Shown here: in pieces, positions 38,301-46,714 of the stretch
Layout of the letters: each line of letters starts with the position of its first letter
How positions within the stretch are numbered: the first letter of the stretch is position 1
Source: Clostridium sp. DL-VIII
GTDB taxonomy: Bacteria; Bacillota; Clostridia; Clostridiales; Clostridiaceae
Assembly (NCBI RefSeq): GCF_000230835.1
Contig: NZ_CM001240.1
Span: forward strand, 5,664,279-5,728,278
DNA: 64,000 nucleotides
Reading direction: 5' to 3'
Translations under genes and position numbers: made by a program
Notes under the pieces: model-generated
Told to the model about the DNA's origin: nothing
The model's input: only the letters and a program-made list of their open reading frames with translations
Databases searched by the model: none

Positions 38301-38629
38301 CCTATTTTAGACATGACTTCCTGAACTGGGACTCCTTTCATAATGTTGGATGTTGCAGATCCCTGATATAAATCCCCGCCTCCTAATATTAAGGTTCTAT
38401 CAGGATTAGATTTTTTTACGTTGCTTAATCTATCTGCCAAAACTCCTGCAACTGGATTTCCTGAAGTATCATTTAAGGTTCCATGAAAATCTGTAACCTC
38501 AATAATATCAAAGTTTTTTTCAGTATTTGCAGCATATCCCACTGATGGAAAAGCTGTAAATAATGTAATTGCTAAGAATAAGCTAGTTAAAAAAGCTATA
38601 CATTTTTTCCCCTTTAATAATTTTTTCAA
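35369..38629 (-). CDS. Secreted tandem 5'-nucleotidase / cyclic-nucleotide phosphodiesterase family protein
   Basis: This 1086-residue exported protein has a signal peptide (AFLTSLFLAITLFTAFPSVGYA). Two complete metallophosphatase plus 5'-nucleotidase C-terminal modules follow in one chain. Module 1 (about 38-530) has DFHGTL, GNHEFDWG and GGHSHT; module 2 (about 540-1070) has DVHGTV, GNHEFNYG and AGHTHL. The metal ligands and catalytic His-Asp are therefore kept in both. Such enzymes take phosphate from extracellular nucleotides or cyclic nucleotides. There is no sortase motif or SLH domain, so it is probably released or loosely bound. The start is TTG, six bases after AGGAGGGG. Confidence 0.9.
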   Translation of the reverse strand: MKKLLKGKKCIAFLTSLFLAITLFTAFPSVGYAANTEKNFDIIEVTDFHGTLNDTSGNPVAGVLADRLSNVKKSNPDRTLILGGGDLYQGSATSNIMKGVPVQEVMSKIGMEVTTLGNHEFDWGLDTTLNTTMKGAAYSIVCSNLYDKQSGKRVFDPYKIINKDGIKIAIIGGITLETETSVSPKYVKDYEFKDLASEINSVAAQIKQSKLADVIIALVHEGDKGDNATGPVFDLANKLQNVDAVFGGHSHTKTAAIAQTTKIPVYIGGSNGKGYIDAKFEITGDKKVVFDTPKLESSYVALDNEQGYKAAKPQTDSDVDKIVKQANKEIEPMTSEVIGYNTESDLTRTLDVSPYGSSILGNWASDVTRNAVKADVGFQNNGGLRIDIPKGNITVGTMWQFMPFDNTIYKLSMTKSQLIEVLEQAVADNSKGLQVSGIKFTYDSKLPSGQRVKSITKEDGSEISDTEKLTVAVPDFVAQGGDSFTAFTKYGGLDVANDTHTLVRDAFIDWCKANKDKNDKNTISNVDIPRMINTSSSITLLATTDVHGTVLNYDYATGKAPAKAQGLAKVSTYVKSVRQNNKNVMLIDNGDTIQGTPLSYYYDIMDTSSEYPMAKVMGAMKYDSWTLGNHEFNYGLDVLNRVIGDYKKEGIAVLGANIYKQDETNFVQPYIIKSFNINGKDIKVAVIGLENKCIPSWEDQKHYEGLHFNDLVDEAKKWVNEVKGKGADVIIVSAHSGQESAADVLPENEVNAIATQVSGIDAIVAGHTHLKVNDLTKKNPEGKIVPIVESTKGATGIAQININVDSNGKVSGLSTKNVDIDNSIQDDPDIVNLINPYEDATIKYVNTKIGTSTGEFTGKDQTSKPTAIMELINEVQKESAGTQLSIAAPLSETAYIPSGDITIKDMMAVYVFENFLYGVKMNGRQLKDWMEYSVRYYAQTSGNNSAITKDSVLNIPDYNLDQLYGATYDIDLTQPACTVDKETGRVISGNRIKNLKVNGVEVKDSDEFTVAINNYRYNGGGGFMKAAGLSNTDPSIVTYDSGKALGDDGQVRSLMTAYIKKHVEISPKCSANWSTVTSIAKEKNVA

Positions 38630-38860
38630 TAATAACCCCTCCTAATTTTATTATTACATAATATGTATATTTTTCTATATTATGAATTATATAAAATATT
38701 CATTAAAACTTTATACTTCACTTTTAACATTGTGTAATATAATTCTTAAATTTATGAACAATTGCTCTAATATGGTTATTATTTATCATATTGATTGGGT
38801 TATAATGTAAATATCACTTTTCTATATTCTATTACAGTAAAATTTATTAACAATTAAAAA

Positions 38861-38898
38861 ACTACCTAGAAATCAATTTTATGAATTTCCTAGATAGC
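38861..38898 (-). terminator. Terminator downstream of rnr-smpB
   Basis: CTATCTAGGAAAT pairs with ATTTCTAGGTAG, followed by TTTTTTAATTG on the minus strand. Confidence 0.78.
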
Positions 38899-38973
38899 TT
38901 AACTGTATATATACTTCTTTTAAGTAAATTTGTCTCCTGTCAGATATAAAATATCTATACCAACTTCAGACTT

Positions 38974-39043
38974 AGGCACTATCAAATAAATATAACGTCA
39001 CCTTGCAAGGCTATTTTGGACTCGTTATTTATTTTCATGTGCA
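38974..39043. repeat. REP-like element copy D
   Basis: The left end is AGGCACTATCAAATAAATA and the right end TTATTTATTTTCATGTGCAT (one terminal change). Orientation is as in copy A. It lies seven bases beyond the smpB stop codon. Confidence 0.78.
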
Positions 39044-39049
39044 TAATTA

Positions 39050-39517
39050 CTATTTATATTTTTCCTTCATTGCTCTATCAATATCTCTTTTGTGTGCTTT
39101 TTCAAGCATTGAATCTCTCTTGTCGTAATTCTTCTTACCTCTGCACACTCCAAGAGCCACTTTAACTTTACCTTCTTTTAGATATAGTGATAACGGTACT
39201 AATGTATATCCATCTTGAGATACTAAACCATCAAGCCTTCGTATTTGATCTCTATGCAATAATAATTTTCTTTCACGAAGCGGATCTACATTAAATATAT
39301 TTCCTTGTTCATATGGTGAAATATGCATATTTTTTATAAATATTTCACCATTATATATATCTGCATAACAATCTTTAAGATTTACTCTCCCGTTTCTTAT
39401 AGATTTAACTTCTGTTCCAACTAAAACTAAGCCTGCTTCCATTGCTTCTTCAACAAAATAATCATGTCTTGCTTTTCTATTTTCAGCTAATGAATTCTCA
39501 TTCTTTTTTCTTGCCAT
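39050..39517 (-). CDS. smpB: SmpB: tmRNA-binding protein for trans-translation
   Basis: This protein of about 155 residues has the full SmpB pattern. The opening [19 protein letters not shown] leads to a beta-barrel core with [24 protein letters not shown] and a positively charged tail ([28 protein letters not shown]) that enters the ribosome decoding centre. I prefer the ATG at 39517 with GGGTGAG upstream over the in-frame GTG at 39526. It is in the usual order after rnr. No ssrA gene is visible in the window, so tmRNA must be elsewhere. Confidence 0.95.
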   Translation of the reverse strand: MARKKNENSLAENRKARHDYFVEEAMEAGLVLVGTEVKSIRNGRVNLKDCYADIYNGEIFIKNMHISPYEQGNIFNVDPLRERKLLLHRDQIRRLDGLVSQDGYTLVPLSLYLKEGKVKVALGVCRGKKNYDKRDSMLEKAHKRDIDRAMKEKYK

Positions 39518-39812
39518 TTTACTCACCCACTTTGTTCAGTTAACAGTTCATGCCCTTTAGGGTATCCTGTGGACAATTTACAGTTAACAGTTTATGCTGA
39601 AGCTCTGAAAGAGAAAATTCGAATAACTATCATTGGAATCTCACTTATCTCACTTTTTCCTTCAGAATTTCTAAAATATTTAACTCATAAGTACTAATTA
39701 AATTTATTAATTAGTACTTATATATTATAAATTTAGCTTATAACATTAATATAACAAAATTATATTATACATATCTTTGCAAATCAATCAGAATTAATAT
39801 TTGTGGATTAAA

Positions 39813-41996
39813 TTATACTAATTCTAGCACTTGATCTTTTGATTCATCTTCTACTGCTTCTCTTTCAGGCTCCTGAGTAATCTTAAAGAATACTTCTCTA
39901 TTTGTTATATCTACATGAACACATTCTACTTTTACTTTATCTCCAAGCTTATATAACTTTTTAGTTCTTTCACCAATAAGGCTTAAGTGTGCTTCATTAA
40001 AGATATAATAATCATCATCTAAGTCAGTGATGTGAACTAAACCTTCAATTGTATTAGGCAATTCAACAAATACACCAAAAGATGTAACTGAAGATATAAC
40101 TCCTTCAAATTCTTCACCAATTCGCTCTTGCATATATTCAGCCTTTTTAAGATCATCAACTTCTCTTTCTGCATCCTGAGCTTTTCTTTCCATTTCTGAT
40201 GATTGCTTTGCTGCATATCCAACTATATTCTTTAACTTATTTATCCTCTTCTCATCCATTTCTCCATGAAGGTATTCTTTGATAATTCTATGAATTTGTA
40301 AATCAGGATACCTTCTAATTGGAGACGTAAAGTGACAATAGTACTGTGCTGCAAGTCCAAAATGGCCACTGCATTCTGGTGCATACTTTGCCTGCATCAT
40401 AGAGCGGAGCAATAATGTGCTCACGACAGTCTCTTCATTTTTTCCTTTAACTTTTTCTAAAATTTCTTGAAAGCTCTTAGGTACTATTTCTTCTGTCCAA
40501 TGAACATTGTACCCTAAATTATAAACAAATTCCTTAAACTTAGCTAATTTCTCCTCATCTGGATTCTCATGTATTCTATATACAAAAGGCAAATGAGTCC
40601 AGAACATATGCTCCGCAACTGTTTCATTAGCAGCTAACATAAATTCCTCTATCATCCTGTTAGATATTTCACGTTCATAAGGTTTAATTTCAATTGGTTT
40701 CCCAAGTTCATTTAGTGTTATTTTTGCTTCTGCTATTTCAAAATCAATAGCACCTCTTCTAGTTCTTTTTTCTCTTAAAATCTTACAAAGCTCTTCCATC
40801 ATCTTAAAATCTTCATAAAGATAATCATATCTCTTTATCAGTTCCTCATCATTATCTCTCAAAATCTTCGTAACATCTGTATATGTCATTCTTTCATTAG
40901 TCTTAATAATAGATTCCACTATCTCATGATTTACAACTTTTCCTTTATGATCTATCTCCATAAAACAGGATAAAGTTAATCTATCTACTTTAGGATTTAA
41001 TGAGCAGATTCCATTAGATAATTTTCTAGGTAACATCGGAACTACTCTATCAATTAAATACACTGAAGTTGCTCTTTTTAACGCCTCTTTATCCAGTGGA
41101 TTATTTTCTTTAACATAATGAGTTACATCTGCAATGTGAACGCCAAGTTTATAATTTCCATTACTTAATTTTTCAATAGATACAGCATCATCTAAATCCT
41201 TGGCATCTTCTCCATCTATTGTAACCATTTTTAAATCTCTTAAATCTCTTCTGCCTTTATATTCTTCCTCATCAATTTCTTCTGGAATATTTTCAGCATA
41301 ATTTAGCACTTTTTCACTAAATTCTTCTGGAAGTCCTAGCTTCTTGATAATCATCAAAATGTCTATTCCCCTATCGCCTTTTCTTCCAAGAACTTCTGTT
41401 ACTACCCCTTCTGCCTTTTTATTTCCTTCTGGCCATTTTGTTATTTTAACTGTAACAACATCGCCATCTTTAGCTCCATTTCTATCCTTCTTCGATATAA
41501 ATACGTCTTTTGATATTCTTGGGTCCTCAGATACTACAAATCCGAAATTTCTAGAGTCTTCGTATACACCAACTATTTTTGCTGTATTTCTTTCTATAAT
41601 TTCGACTACTTCTCCTTCTCTCTTTTTCGTATTCGTATCTTCTCTAGTTATCCTAACAGATATTTTATCCCCGTTCATTGCTCCTTTCATGCAATTGCCT
41701 GGAATAAACACATCTTTTTGTCCCTCTTCTTCTGGAATCAAGAATCCAAAGCCTTTTGCATGGGCCTGAAGTGTTCCTACTATTAATCCTTCTTCTTCAT
41801 GATCTTCTTTAGCAATCATATATTTATCTTTTTTTGTCCTTATAATAAAGCCTTCATTTTCCATCATTTTTAAAGTCTTCTTAAATGCATTATATTCATT
41901 TTTCTTTATATCAAATACAGCTACTAATTCTTCTATATCCATTGGTCTATATGCAGGTTCTTTCATAAAACTTGTTAATGTTTGTTTTATTCCCAT
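39813..41996 (-). CDS. rnr: Ribonuclease R
   Basis: This is a 727-residue 3'-5' exoribonuclease of the RNB family. An N-terminal winged-helix-like segment (residues 1-65) is followed by two cold-shock-type domains, with phrases GFGFLIPEEEGQKDVFIP and NFGFVVSEDPRISKDVFI. The RNB catalytic centre reads DGEDAKDLDDAV near residue 258, with GVHIADVTHYV after it. A C-terminal S1 domain (FEGVISSVTSFGVFVELPNTIEGLVHI) completes it. It degrades structured RNA, including mRNA on stalled ribosomes, and fits with smpB downstream. Length is normal. Confidence 0.96.
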   Translation of the reverse strand: MGIKQTLTSFMKEPAYRPMDIEELVAVFDIKKNEYNAFKKTLKMMENEGFIIRTKKDKYMIAKEDHEEEGLIVGTLQAHAKGFGFLIPEEEGQKDVFIPGNCMKGAMNGDKISVRITREDTNTKKREGEVVEIIERNTAKIVGVYEDSRNFGFVVSEDPRISKDVFISKKDRNGAKDGDVVTVKITKWPEGNKKAEGVVTEVLGRKGDRGIDILMIIKKLGLPEEFSEKVLNYAENIPEEIDEEEYKGRRDLRDLKMVTIDGEDAKDLDDAVSIEKLSNGNYKLGVHIADVTHYVKENNPLDKEALKRATSVYLIDRVVPMLPRKLSNGICSLNPKVDRLTLSCFMEIDHKGKVVNHEIVESIIKTNERMTYTDVTKILRDNDEELIKRYDYLYEDFKMMEELCKILREKRTRRGAIDFEIAEAKITLNELGKPIEIKPYEREISNRMIEEFMLAANETVAEHMFWTHLPFVYRIHENPDEEKLAKFKEFVYNLGYNVHWTEEIVPKSFQEILEKVKGKNEETVVSTLLLRSMMQAKYAPECSGHFGLAAQYYCHFTSPIRRYPDLQIHRIIKEYLHGEMDEKRINKLKNIVGYAAKQSSEMERKAQDAEREVDDLKKAEYMQERIGEEFEGVISSVTSFGVFVELPNTIEGLVHITDLDDDYYIFNEAHLSLIGERTKKLYKLGDKVKVECVHVDITNREVFFKITQEPEREAVEDESKDQVLELV

Positions 41997-42156
41997 AATT
42001 TTTCCTCCATTGTATCATTACTATATATTATTCCTATATATCTATATACTACCACAATAATATTAAACAATATAGATAATATCTCTCTCAAGTATTAGTA
42101 TTGACACATATTAAGTAATTTATTAGCATGCATTTGAATAATCTATTTTAATAAGA

Positions 42157-42190
42157 AAGCAGATAATCTTTATACTATAATTATCTGCTT
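42157..42190. terminator. Hairpin with T-runs on both strands, second stop after K1
   Basis: AAGCAGATAAT and ATTATCTGCTT form an 11-bp stem around an AT loop, with TTTT on the plus side and TTCTTATT on the minus side. Confidence 0.6.
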
Positions 42191-42324
42191 TTAATACATT
42201 ATTTATTTTAGTATCTATTTACTACTAGGCTTTATTCATATTGAAGAGAAAGCTAAACATTTTTAATAACTCTTTTTTATATTAAGCATATTATAATTTA
42301 TTATTTTTCCCAAATAATAAAGCC

Positions 42325-42379
42325 GTAAAATATAAAACTCACCAAGCATTTTCTGCCATATCCACGCTTTATATTTTAC
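42325..42379 (-). terminator. Hairpin just after K1
   Basis: GTAAAATATAAA and TTTATATTTTAC form a 12-bp stem with a 31-base loop. On the minus strand it is followed by GGCTTTATTATTT. It lies about 50 bases past the K1 stop. Confidence 0.65.
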
Positions 42380-42427
42380 AACTTTATAATTCAATAAAAA
42401 TATGGATACCATTTAAATAACATCTAA

Positions 42428-43786
42428 TTATGCACTTGCACTAATTGCTGTAGTATAAATCTTTTCCAATAAATTTAATGCTCCTCTGTATCCTATATAA
42501 GTTCTTGCTAAAACCACCTCATAAGACGCTGGGAATCCAACTTCAATAATAGCTCCTTTTAATTCTTTTGCAGTATCTCTTTCCCATGTTGTTCCAAAAA
42601 TGATTGGTGGCTTATGTCCAAAATCTGTCTGCTTTAATAATTGGCCTATTATATATCCATCCTCTGCAAAATCAACATCTGTAGAAACATCTTCTGCTAA
42701 AGTTTTATACTCCCTTGCAATTGCTTCTCTATATTGATCTGGAGGATTTTCTGTAATAATTTGTTTAGCTGGAATCAATCCAAGCTGATTAACTAAGAAC
42801 TTATTAAGTGCTAAATTATATGCACTATCTCCTACTACTGCATATTTAGCTGGTAACCCCCACCAGTATTCTGCATAAAAATCTGAAAAATGTTCTAGAT
42901 AGTAATAATAATTTTTTTCTTCATTCTTTATAAATTCTTCAGATTTTTGCTTATCAATTCCTGCGAAGTCTACTACATTACGTAAAAATTCAGTTGTTTC
43001 TTTTGCTCCAATTGGTATAGTTGAAACATGCAAAAATGGTTGTCCATATTTATTTTCTAGATGTTTTGCTGTATCTAATCCAAGCCAAGGTGAAAGCACT
43101 AAATTAAATTGTGCCTTAGGAATGCTTTTCCATTCACTTACTCCTTTTGATTCTGGCCCAAATAAAATATTAACCTTTAATCCAGCCCCTTCTAGTACAC
43201 GCTTAATTTCTGTAAGATCCCCTCTCCAAAAAGTATTTTGATAAGGCAATAGTGACCATACATTAACTAACCCTTTTTCTTTTTCCCCCTCATAATCTCC
43301 TACGTATTGATCAATAATAGCTTTTGTAACTAATTCATGACCTACAAAATTATTTCCTTTAAACCCACCAGTATCAGCATATACTATAGGAACTCCTTTT
43401 TTTTGAAATTCTCCAACCACTGATCCTACATCATCTCCTACAATTTCTCCAATACACCCTGTTAAAACGACAAATAAATCCGCTTCCATAATCTTAAGTG
43501 ATGATTTTATTAGTTCTCTAAGGCGATTTTCCCCACCAAATACAACTTCGTTTTCACCTGCATTGGAACTTGGTGATACTGCACCTCCACTATATCCTCC
43601 ACCTTGGAATCCATTATAAAATGCAAGACTTGTATATTGTTTATCTGCACATCCTGGTCCACAATTTACAATTGGCATTGCTCCTGGAATAGATGATACG
43701 CTATATATTGACCCTATTGCACACCCATAACGGACTTGGTTTATAGAATTTGTCTGTTTTAAATTTATGTTTTCATTATTTCCCAT
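42428..43786 (-). CDS. Nitrogenase-like component 1, beta-type subunit (K1)
   Basis: This 452-residue subunit is homologous to NifK but shorter (NifK is usually about 460-520). The three P-cluster cysteines are kept: C22 in RYGCAIG, C46 in NCGPGC and C111 in LTGCIGEIVGDD. Other family phrases are FGGENRLRELI and VYADTGGFKGNN. It would form the D-K heterodimer with the D1 gene, which ends 23 bases upstream, and pass electrons from NifH through the P-cluster. AGAAGGAGA precedes the ATG. It is the last gene of the D1-K1 unit and is paralogous to K2 at 61345. Given its company of sulfur genes I infer a thioether or related organosulfur substrate; N2 reduction is unlikely. Confidence 0.85.
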   Translation of the reverse strand: MGNNENINLKQTNSINQVRYGCAIGSIYSVSSIPGAMPIVNCGPGCADKQYTSLAFYNGFQGGGYSGGAVSPSSNAGENEVVFGGENRLRELIKSSLKIMEADLFVVLTGCIGEIVGDDVGSVVGEFQKKGVPIVYADTGGFKGNNFVGHELVTKAIIDQYVGDYEGEKEKGLVNVWSLLPYQNTFWRGDLTEIKRVLEGAGLKVNILFGPESKGVSEWKSIPKAQFNLVLSPWLGLDTAKHLENKYGQPFLHVSTIPIGAKETTEFLRNVVDFAGIDKQKSEEFIKNEEKNYYYYLEHFSDFYAEYWWGLPAKYAVVGDSAYNLALNKFLVNQLGLIPAKQIITENPPDQYREAIAREYKTLAEDVSTDVDFAEDGYIIGQLLKQTDFGHKPPIIFGTTWERDTAKELKGAIIEVGFPASYEVVLARTYIGYRGALNLLEKIYTTAISASA

Positions 43787-43809
43787 ACTATTCTCCTTCT
43801 AAAAATCAA

Positions 43810-45342
43810 CTATATTATTTTTTCATTTAATATCTCTGGATGTTTTGCAAGTATATAAGGATCTTCTTGATTAAGCCACCACTGCGTATAAGGCAATTTA
43901 ACATGTTCCTTTAAATCTTGATGGAATTTTTTATGTGCAAGGACATCTAAAACCGCTTCTCCTAAATTAATCATTCCATCATATCCAATAGCAAGATGTT
44001 CATCTCCAAGTGGAGCTGCTGGTATTCCGAGTCTTGAAGCTAAAGGTGCAAGTCCATTATGTCTAATTAATATAAAATCCGGATTTGTCTTTTTTAATAG
44101 TCCATAAAATTGATATTGCTGCCTGTTACTTACACTAAACGAAGGGACATCATCATAATTATCTATTAAGAATTTAAGCGAATCCTGTTTTGGATCTCCG
44201 CTATCATAAACTGGATCATGATGAAAAACTAAAGAGCCATTCACTTCTACTCCTAATTCTCTTAGAACAGTAATTAATCCATGTGCATAAGCTGAACCAG
44301 TTGCAACATATCCTTTAACACCTTTAAGTTTTTCTCTAAGTTCTTGTAATTTAGGCTTTACTCTTTCATGTTCTTTTTTAATATAAGCTTCTGCAAGCTC
44401 TTCCCTATGTGTAACTCTTGCAATTTCGCGAAGCCAGGCATCTGTTCCTGCAAAGCCATAAGGCTGTGGTGCCTTAATTTCCGTAACTCCAAATTCCTGT
44501 TCTAATGCTGCTGCCATATAAGATGATAAAGTGTAACAAAAACCTACAGTTGCTGCTGCTTCTGAAAGCTTAGCAAGATCATCTACTGTTGCTAAATCTA
44601 CAATATAATTTACCCTTAATCCTAATTCACCAAGTATAGGTGTAAATACATCAGAACCCCAAAGATTAATTACATTAATTAAATCCTCTTGTTTTTTAGG
44701 GTTTTTACGTACAATTTTTCTTAGAATTCCATGTTGGGTGGCATCAAAACCAGTACTCCAATGCTTAGATCTGAATCCTTCACAAGCAAGTGGAATTACT
44801 GGTATGTTAATTTCTTTTTCTGCTTCAGTAGCTACACTTTCCATATCCTCTCCAATAATTCCTGTTGCACAAGAAGTACCTAAAAATATAGCTTTAGGGT
44901 TATATCTTTCAAATGCATCTTTAATTGATTGTTTTAATTTTTTAACCCCACCAAATACCATGTCACTTTCATCTAAATTAGTGCAGATAATTCTTATATT
45001 TTCCACAGGTAAATTTCTAAGAGCAAGTCCATTACGGTAAATGGAATTATAAGGTACTTGTCCTGCTGCACACCCTATAGGTGAATGTTGAATAAGTACT
45101 GCATCTCTTACATTTCCAGCCTGACATTCAACCATTTGTTCGCTGCATACTGACCCCTGTGTAAAAGGTCCTTTTATTTCACAAAGCCTGCACTGTTTTC
45201 CTTTTCCACTGCATCCTCTGCGCTCATATGCTGATTGTTCTGATAACTCTGAAGCTTTTCCATCCCATGCAATTATTGTTCCAAGCCTTTGCTCCCTTGG
45301 CTCAACTTCTGGAATATAAAGATTAATTTTTTTATGCTCCAT
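43810..45342 (-). CDS. Nitrogenase-like component 1, alpha-type catalytic subunit (D1)
   Basis: This 510-residue NifD homologue keeps the P-cluster cysteines C66, C91 (SPIGCA) and C158 (LGTSCATGIIGED), and the cofactor ligand C269 (GFCYTLSSY, equivalent to NifD C275). Residues needed for N2 reduction are changed: in CEGFRSKHWSTGF the positions of NifD Gln191 and His195 are W195 and F199. A cysteine (C73) occupies the place of NifD Val70. There is an extra N-terminal motif C44-x6-C51-x2-C54. The NifD His442 equivalent is unclear; H in GDEHLAIGYDG is a candidate. Methylthio-alkane reductases are the closest characterised match in gene context. The start follows GGGAGGG, after a leader with the shared 17-nt motif and a terminator. 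Confidence 0.85.
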   Translation of the reverse strand: MEHKKINLYIPEVEPREQRLGTIIAWDGKASELSEQSAYERRGCSGKGKQCRLCEIKGPFTQGSVCSEQMVECQAGNVRDAVLIQHSPIGCAAGQVPYNSIYRNGLALRNLPVENIRIICTNLDESDMVFGGVKKLKQSIKDAFERYNPKAIFLGTSCATGIIGEDMESVATEAEKEINIPVIPLACEGFRSKHWSTGFDATQHGILRKIVRKNPKKQEDLINVINLWGSDVFTPILGELGLRVNYIVDLATVDDLAKLSEAAATVGFCYTLSSYMAAALEQEFGVTEIKAPQPYGFAGTDAWLREIARVTHREELAEAYIKKEHERVKPKLQELREKLKGVKGYVATGSAYAHGLITVLRELGVEVNGSLVFHHDPVYDSGDPKQDSLKFLIDNYDDVPSFSVSNRQQYQFYGLLKKTNPDFILIRHNGLAPLASRLGIPAAPLGDEHLAIGYDGMINLGEAVLDVLAHKKFHQDLKEHVKLPYTQWWLNQEDPYILAKHPEILNEKII

Positions 45343-45383
45343 GTCTATTTCCCTCCCAAAAATTTTTGCTTTATAATAACAAA

Positions 45384-45425
45384 ACTGAGCTTCCTTTAGA
45401 TATAATTATTCTTTAGAAGCTCAGT
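45384..45425 (-). terminator. Attenuator-like hairpin in the D1-K1 leader
   Basis: ACTGAGCTTC and GAAGCTCAGT pair across an AT loop, followed by TTTGTTATTAT on the minus strand. It begins directly after the shared motif and 42 bases before the D1 start codon. It may end the upstream operon or act as a regulated attenuator for D1. Confidence 0.7.
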
Positions 45426-45442
45426 CTCTAGTTTTCTAGTCA
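45426..45442 (-). promoter_or_regulatory. Shared 17-nt leader motif, copy 1 (D1-K1 unit)
   Basis: TGACTAGAAAACTAGAG on the minus strand, immediately before the leader hairpin. The identical 17 bases occur at 52630-52646 before the HcxA-like operon, in the same position relative to a terminator. CTAG-N4-CTAG could be a protein operator or a small RNA hairpin. Confidence 0.7.
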
Positions 45443-45518
45443 ACTGTATTCGTTGGATTTATCATAATTAAATTTTATCAATATTTATAAATTTTGTTTC
45501 TAAATATTTTTACTTATC

Positions 45519-46694
45519 CTATCTTTCACTATATTTAAATACAAATTCAACATATAATGCAGCTGCTATACTAAGAGAGTCTTCATCAATATCAAATTTC
45601 TCATGATGATTAGGGTAATAGGGTTCCTTTTTAGTACCAACCCATGCATAAAATCCTGCTGCTATTAAATTATAAATTCCAAAATCTTCAGTCACCATAG
45701 TGATTTGTGGTTCAATTATATTTTCCTTTGCAACTATTGATTTTGCTGCCTCAAAACCTATGCTATATAAATTTTCATCATTTATTACTGGGACAGTTGC
45801 TATGTTTGATTTAATATCTGCTTTAGCTCTATATGCTTCTGCTGTATAACTAACTATTCGCTTTACTGATTCTACCACTTTTCTGCGATTTTCCTCATTC
45901 GCAATACGAATGGTTCCACTTAGTATAGCTTCATTTGCTATTATATTTTCCCTAGTTCCAGCATTAAACTTTCCGATTGTTATAACAGTCGGCTCTGTAG
46001 GCTTGCTTTCTCTTGATACAACCTGTTGAAGAGCTCCTACAATTGCACTTCCTGCAACAATTGCATCTACTGCCTCATCTGGTTTTCCTCCATGTCCACT
46101 TACCCCTTTAACAACTATCTTCAAACTATTAGAACCAGCCATTATCAAGCCTTTTCCTATCGCTATTTTTCCTGTTTCAATCTCAGTACTTACATGTATC
46201 CCAAAGAATGCCTCTACATCATCTATAAAACCAGATTTTCTGATCAATGAAGCGCCCTTTCCAACTTCCTCTGCTGGTTGAAATATCAGTTTAACTACTA
46301 CAGGTAATTTATCTTTTTGATCATTAAGTATTTTGGCTGCTTCTAATAATGAAGCTATGTGAGCATCATGTCCACAGGCATGCATTAGGCCTTTATTTAA
46401 AGATTTATATTCAACTTCATTTTTTTCTTCAATTTCAAGAGCATCAATATCTGCTCTAAGTCCAATAACTGGTATATTCTTATCAGAATAGGTTTCACTT
46501 CTAATAATCCCTACAATACCTGTTTCACCAACACTTTTATAAGGAATTTGTAGCTTATCAAGCTCATACTTAATTCTTTTACTTGTTTCAAACTCCTTGA
46601 AGCTTGATTCTGGATGTGCATGAAACCATCTTCTAAGCTCTATAAGCTTATCTTTATCTTCATTTATTTTATATATGATATCATCTATACTCAT
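45519..46694 (-). CDS. M20-family amidohydrolase (N-acyl amino acid deacylase type)
   Basis: This 391-residue metallopeptidase of the M20D branch shows GLRADIDAL, the metal and catalytic motif HACGHDAH, FQPAEEVGKGA with the general-base Glu pair, and a dimerisation insert. Known relatives remove acyl groups from N-acetylated amino acids, including N-acetyl-cysteine derivatives in sulfur operons of Bacillus. It ends an operon that also encodes two MetQ proteins, MetI, MetN, an aminotransferase and a dehydrogenase. I infer that it deacylates imported N-acyl sulfur amino acids. The substrate is not proven. Confidence 0.82.
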   Translation of the reverse strand: MSIDDIIYKINEDKDKLIELRRWFHAHPESSFKEFETSKRIKYELDKLQIPYKSVGETGIVGIIRSETYSDKNIPVIGLRADIDALEIEEKNEVEYKSLNKGLMHACGHDAHIASLLEAAKILNDQKDKLPVVVKLIFQPAEEVGKGASLIRKSGFIDDVEAFFGIHVSTEIETGKIAIGKGLIMAGSNSLKIVVKGVSGHGGKPDEAVDAIVAGSAIVGALQQVVSRESKPTEPTVITIGKFNAGTRENIIANEAILSGTIRIANEENRRKVVESVKRIVSYTAEAYRAKADIKSNIATVPVINDENLYSIGFEAAKSIVAKENIIEPQITMVTEDFGIYNLIAAGFYAWVGTKKEPYYPNHHEKFDIDEDSLSIAAALYVEFVFKYSER

Positions 46695-46714
46695 TCAATC
46701 ATCTCTCCATTAAT

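Larger units (their letters stand above)
38630..39049. other. Gene-free region between smpB and the 5'-nucleotidase gene
   Basis: It contains the smpB-side terminator (38861-38898), REP-like copy D (38974-39043) and the AT-rich promoter region of the nucleotidase gene. A tmRNA gene, often found beside smpB, is not visible here. Confidence 0.7.
41997..42427. other. Gene-free region between K1 and rnr
   Basis: It contains two hairpins placed to end transcription from the nitrogenase-like K1 gene (42325-42379 and 42157-42190) and the AT-rich rnr promoter region. No ORF was seen. Confidence 0.6.

Noticed and set aside
38630..39049. tmRNA (ssrA) gene next to smpB
   Set aside because: The usual neighbour position was checked, but no Ala-tRNA-like ends or tag-coding segment were found; the space holds a terminator, a REP-like element and AT-rich DNA.
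40037..40222. 61-residue minus-strand ORF inside rnr
   Set aside because: Out-of-frame within the RNase R coding sequence, with low-complexity Lys/Leu content.
41344..41769. 141-residue plus-strand ORF opposite rnr
   Set aside because: It is the antisense shadow of RNase R, whose conserved domains occupy the other strand.
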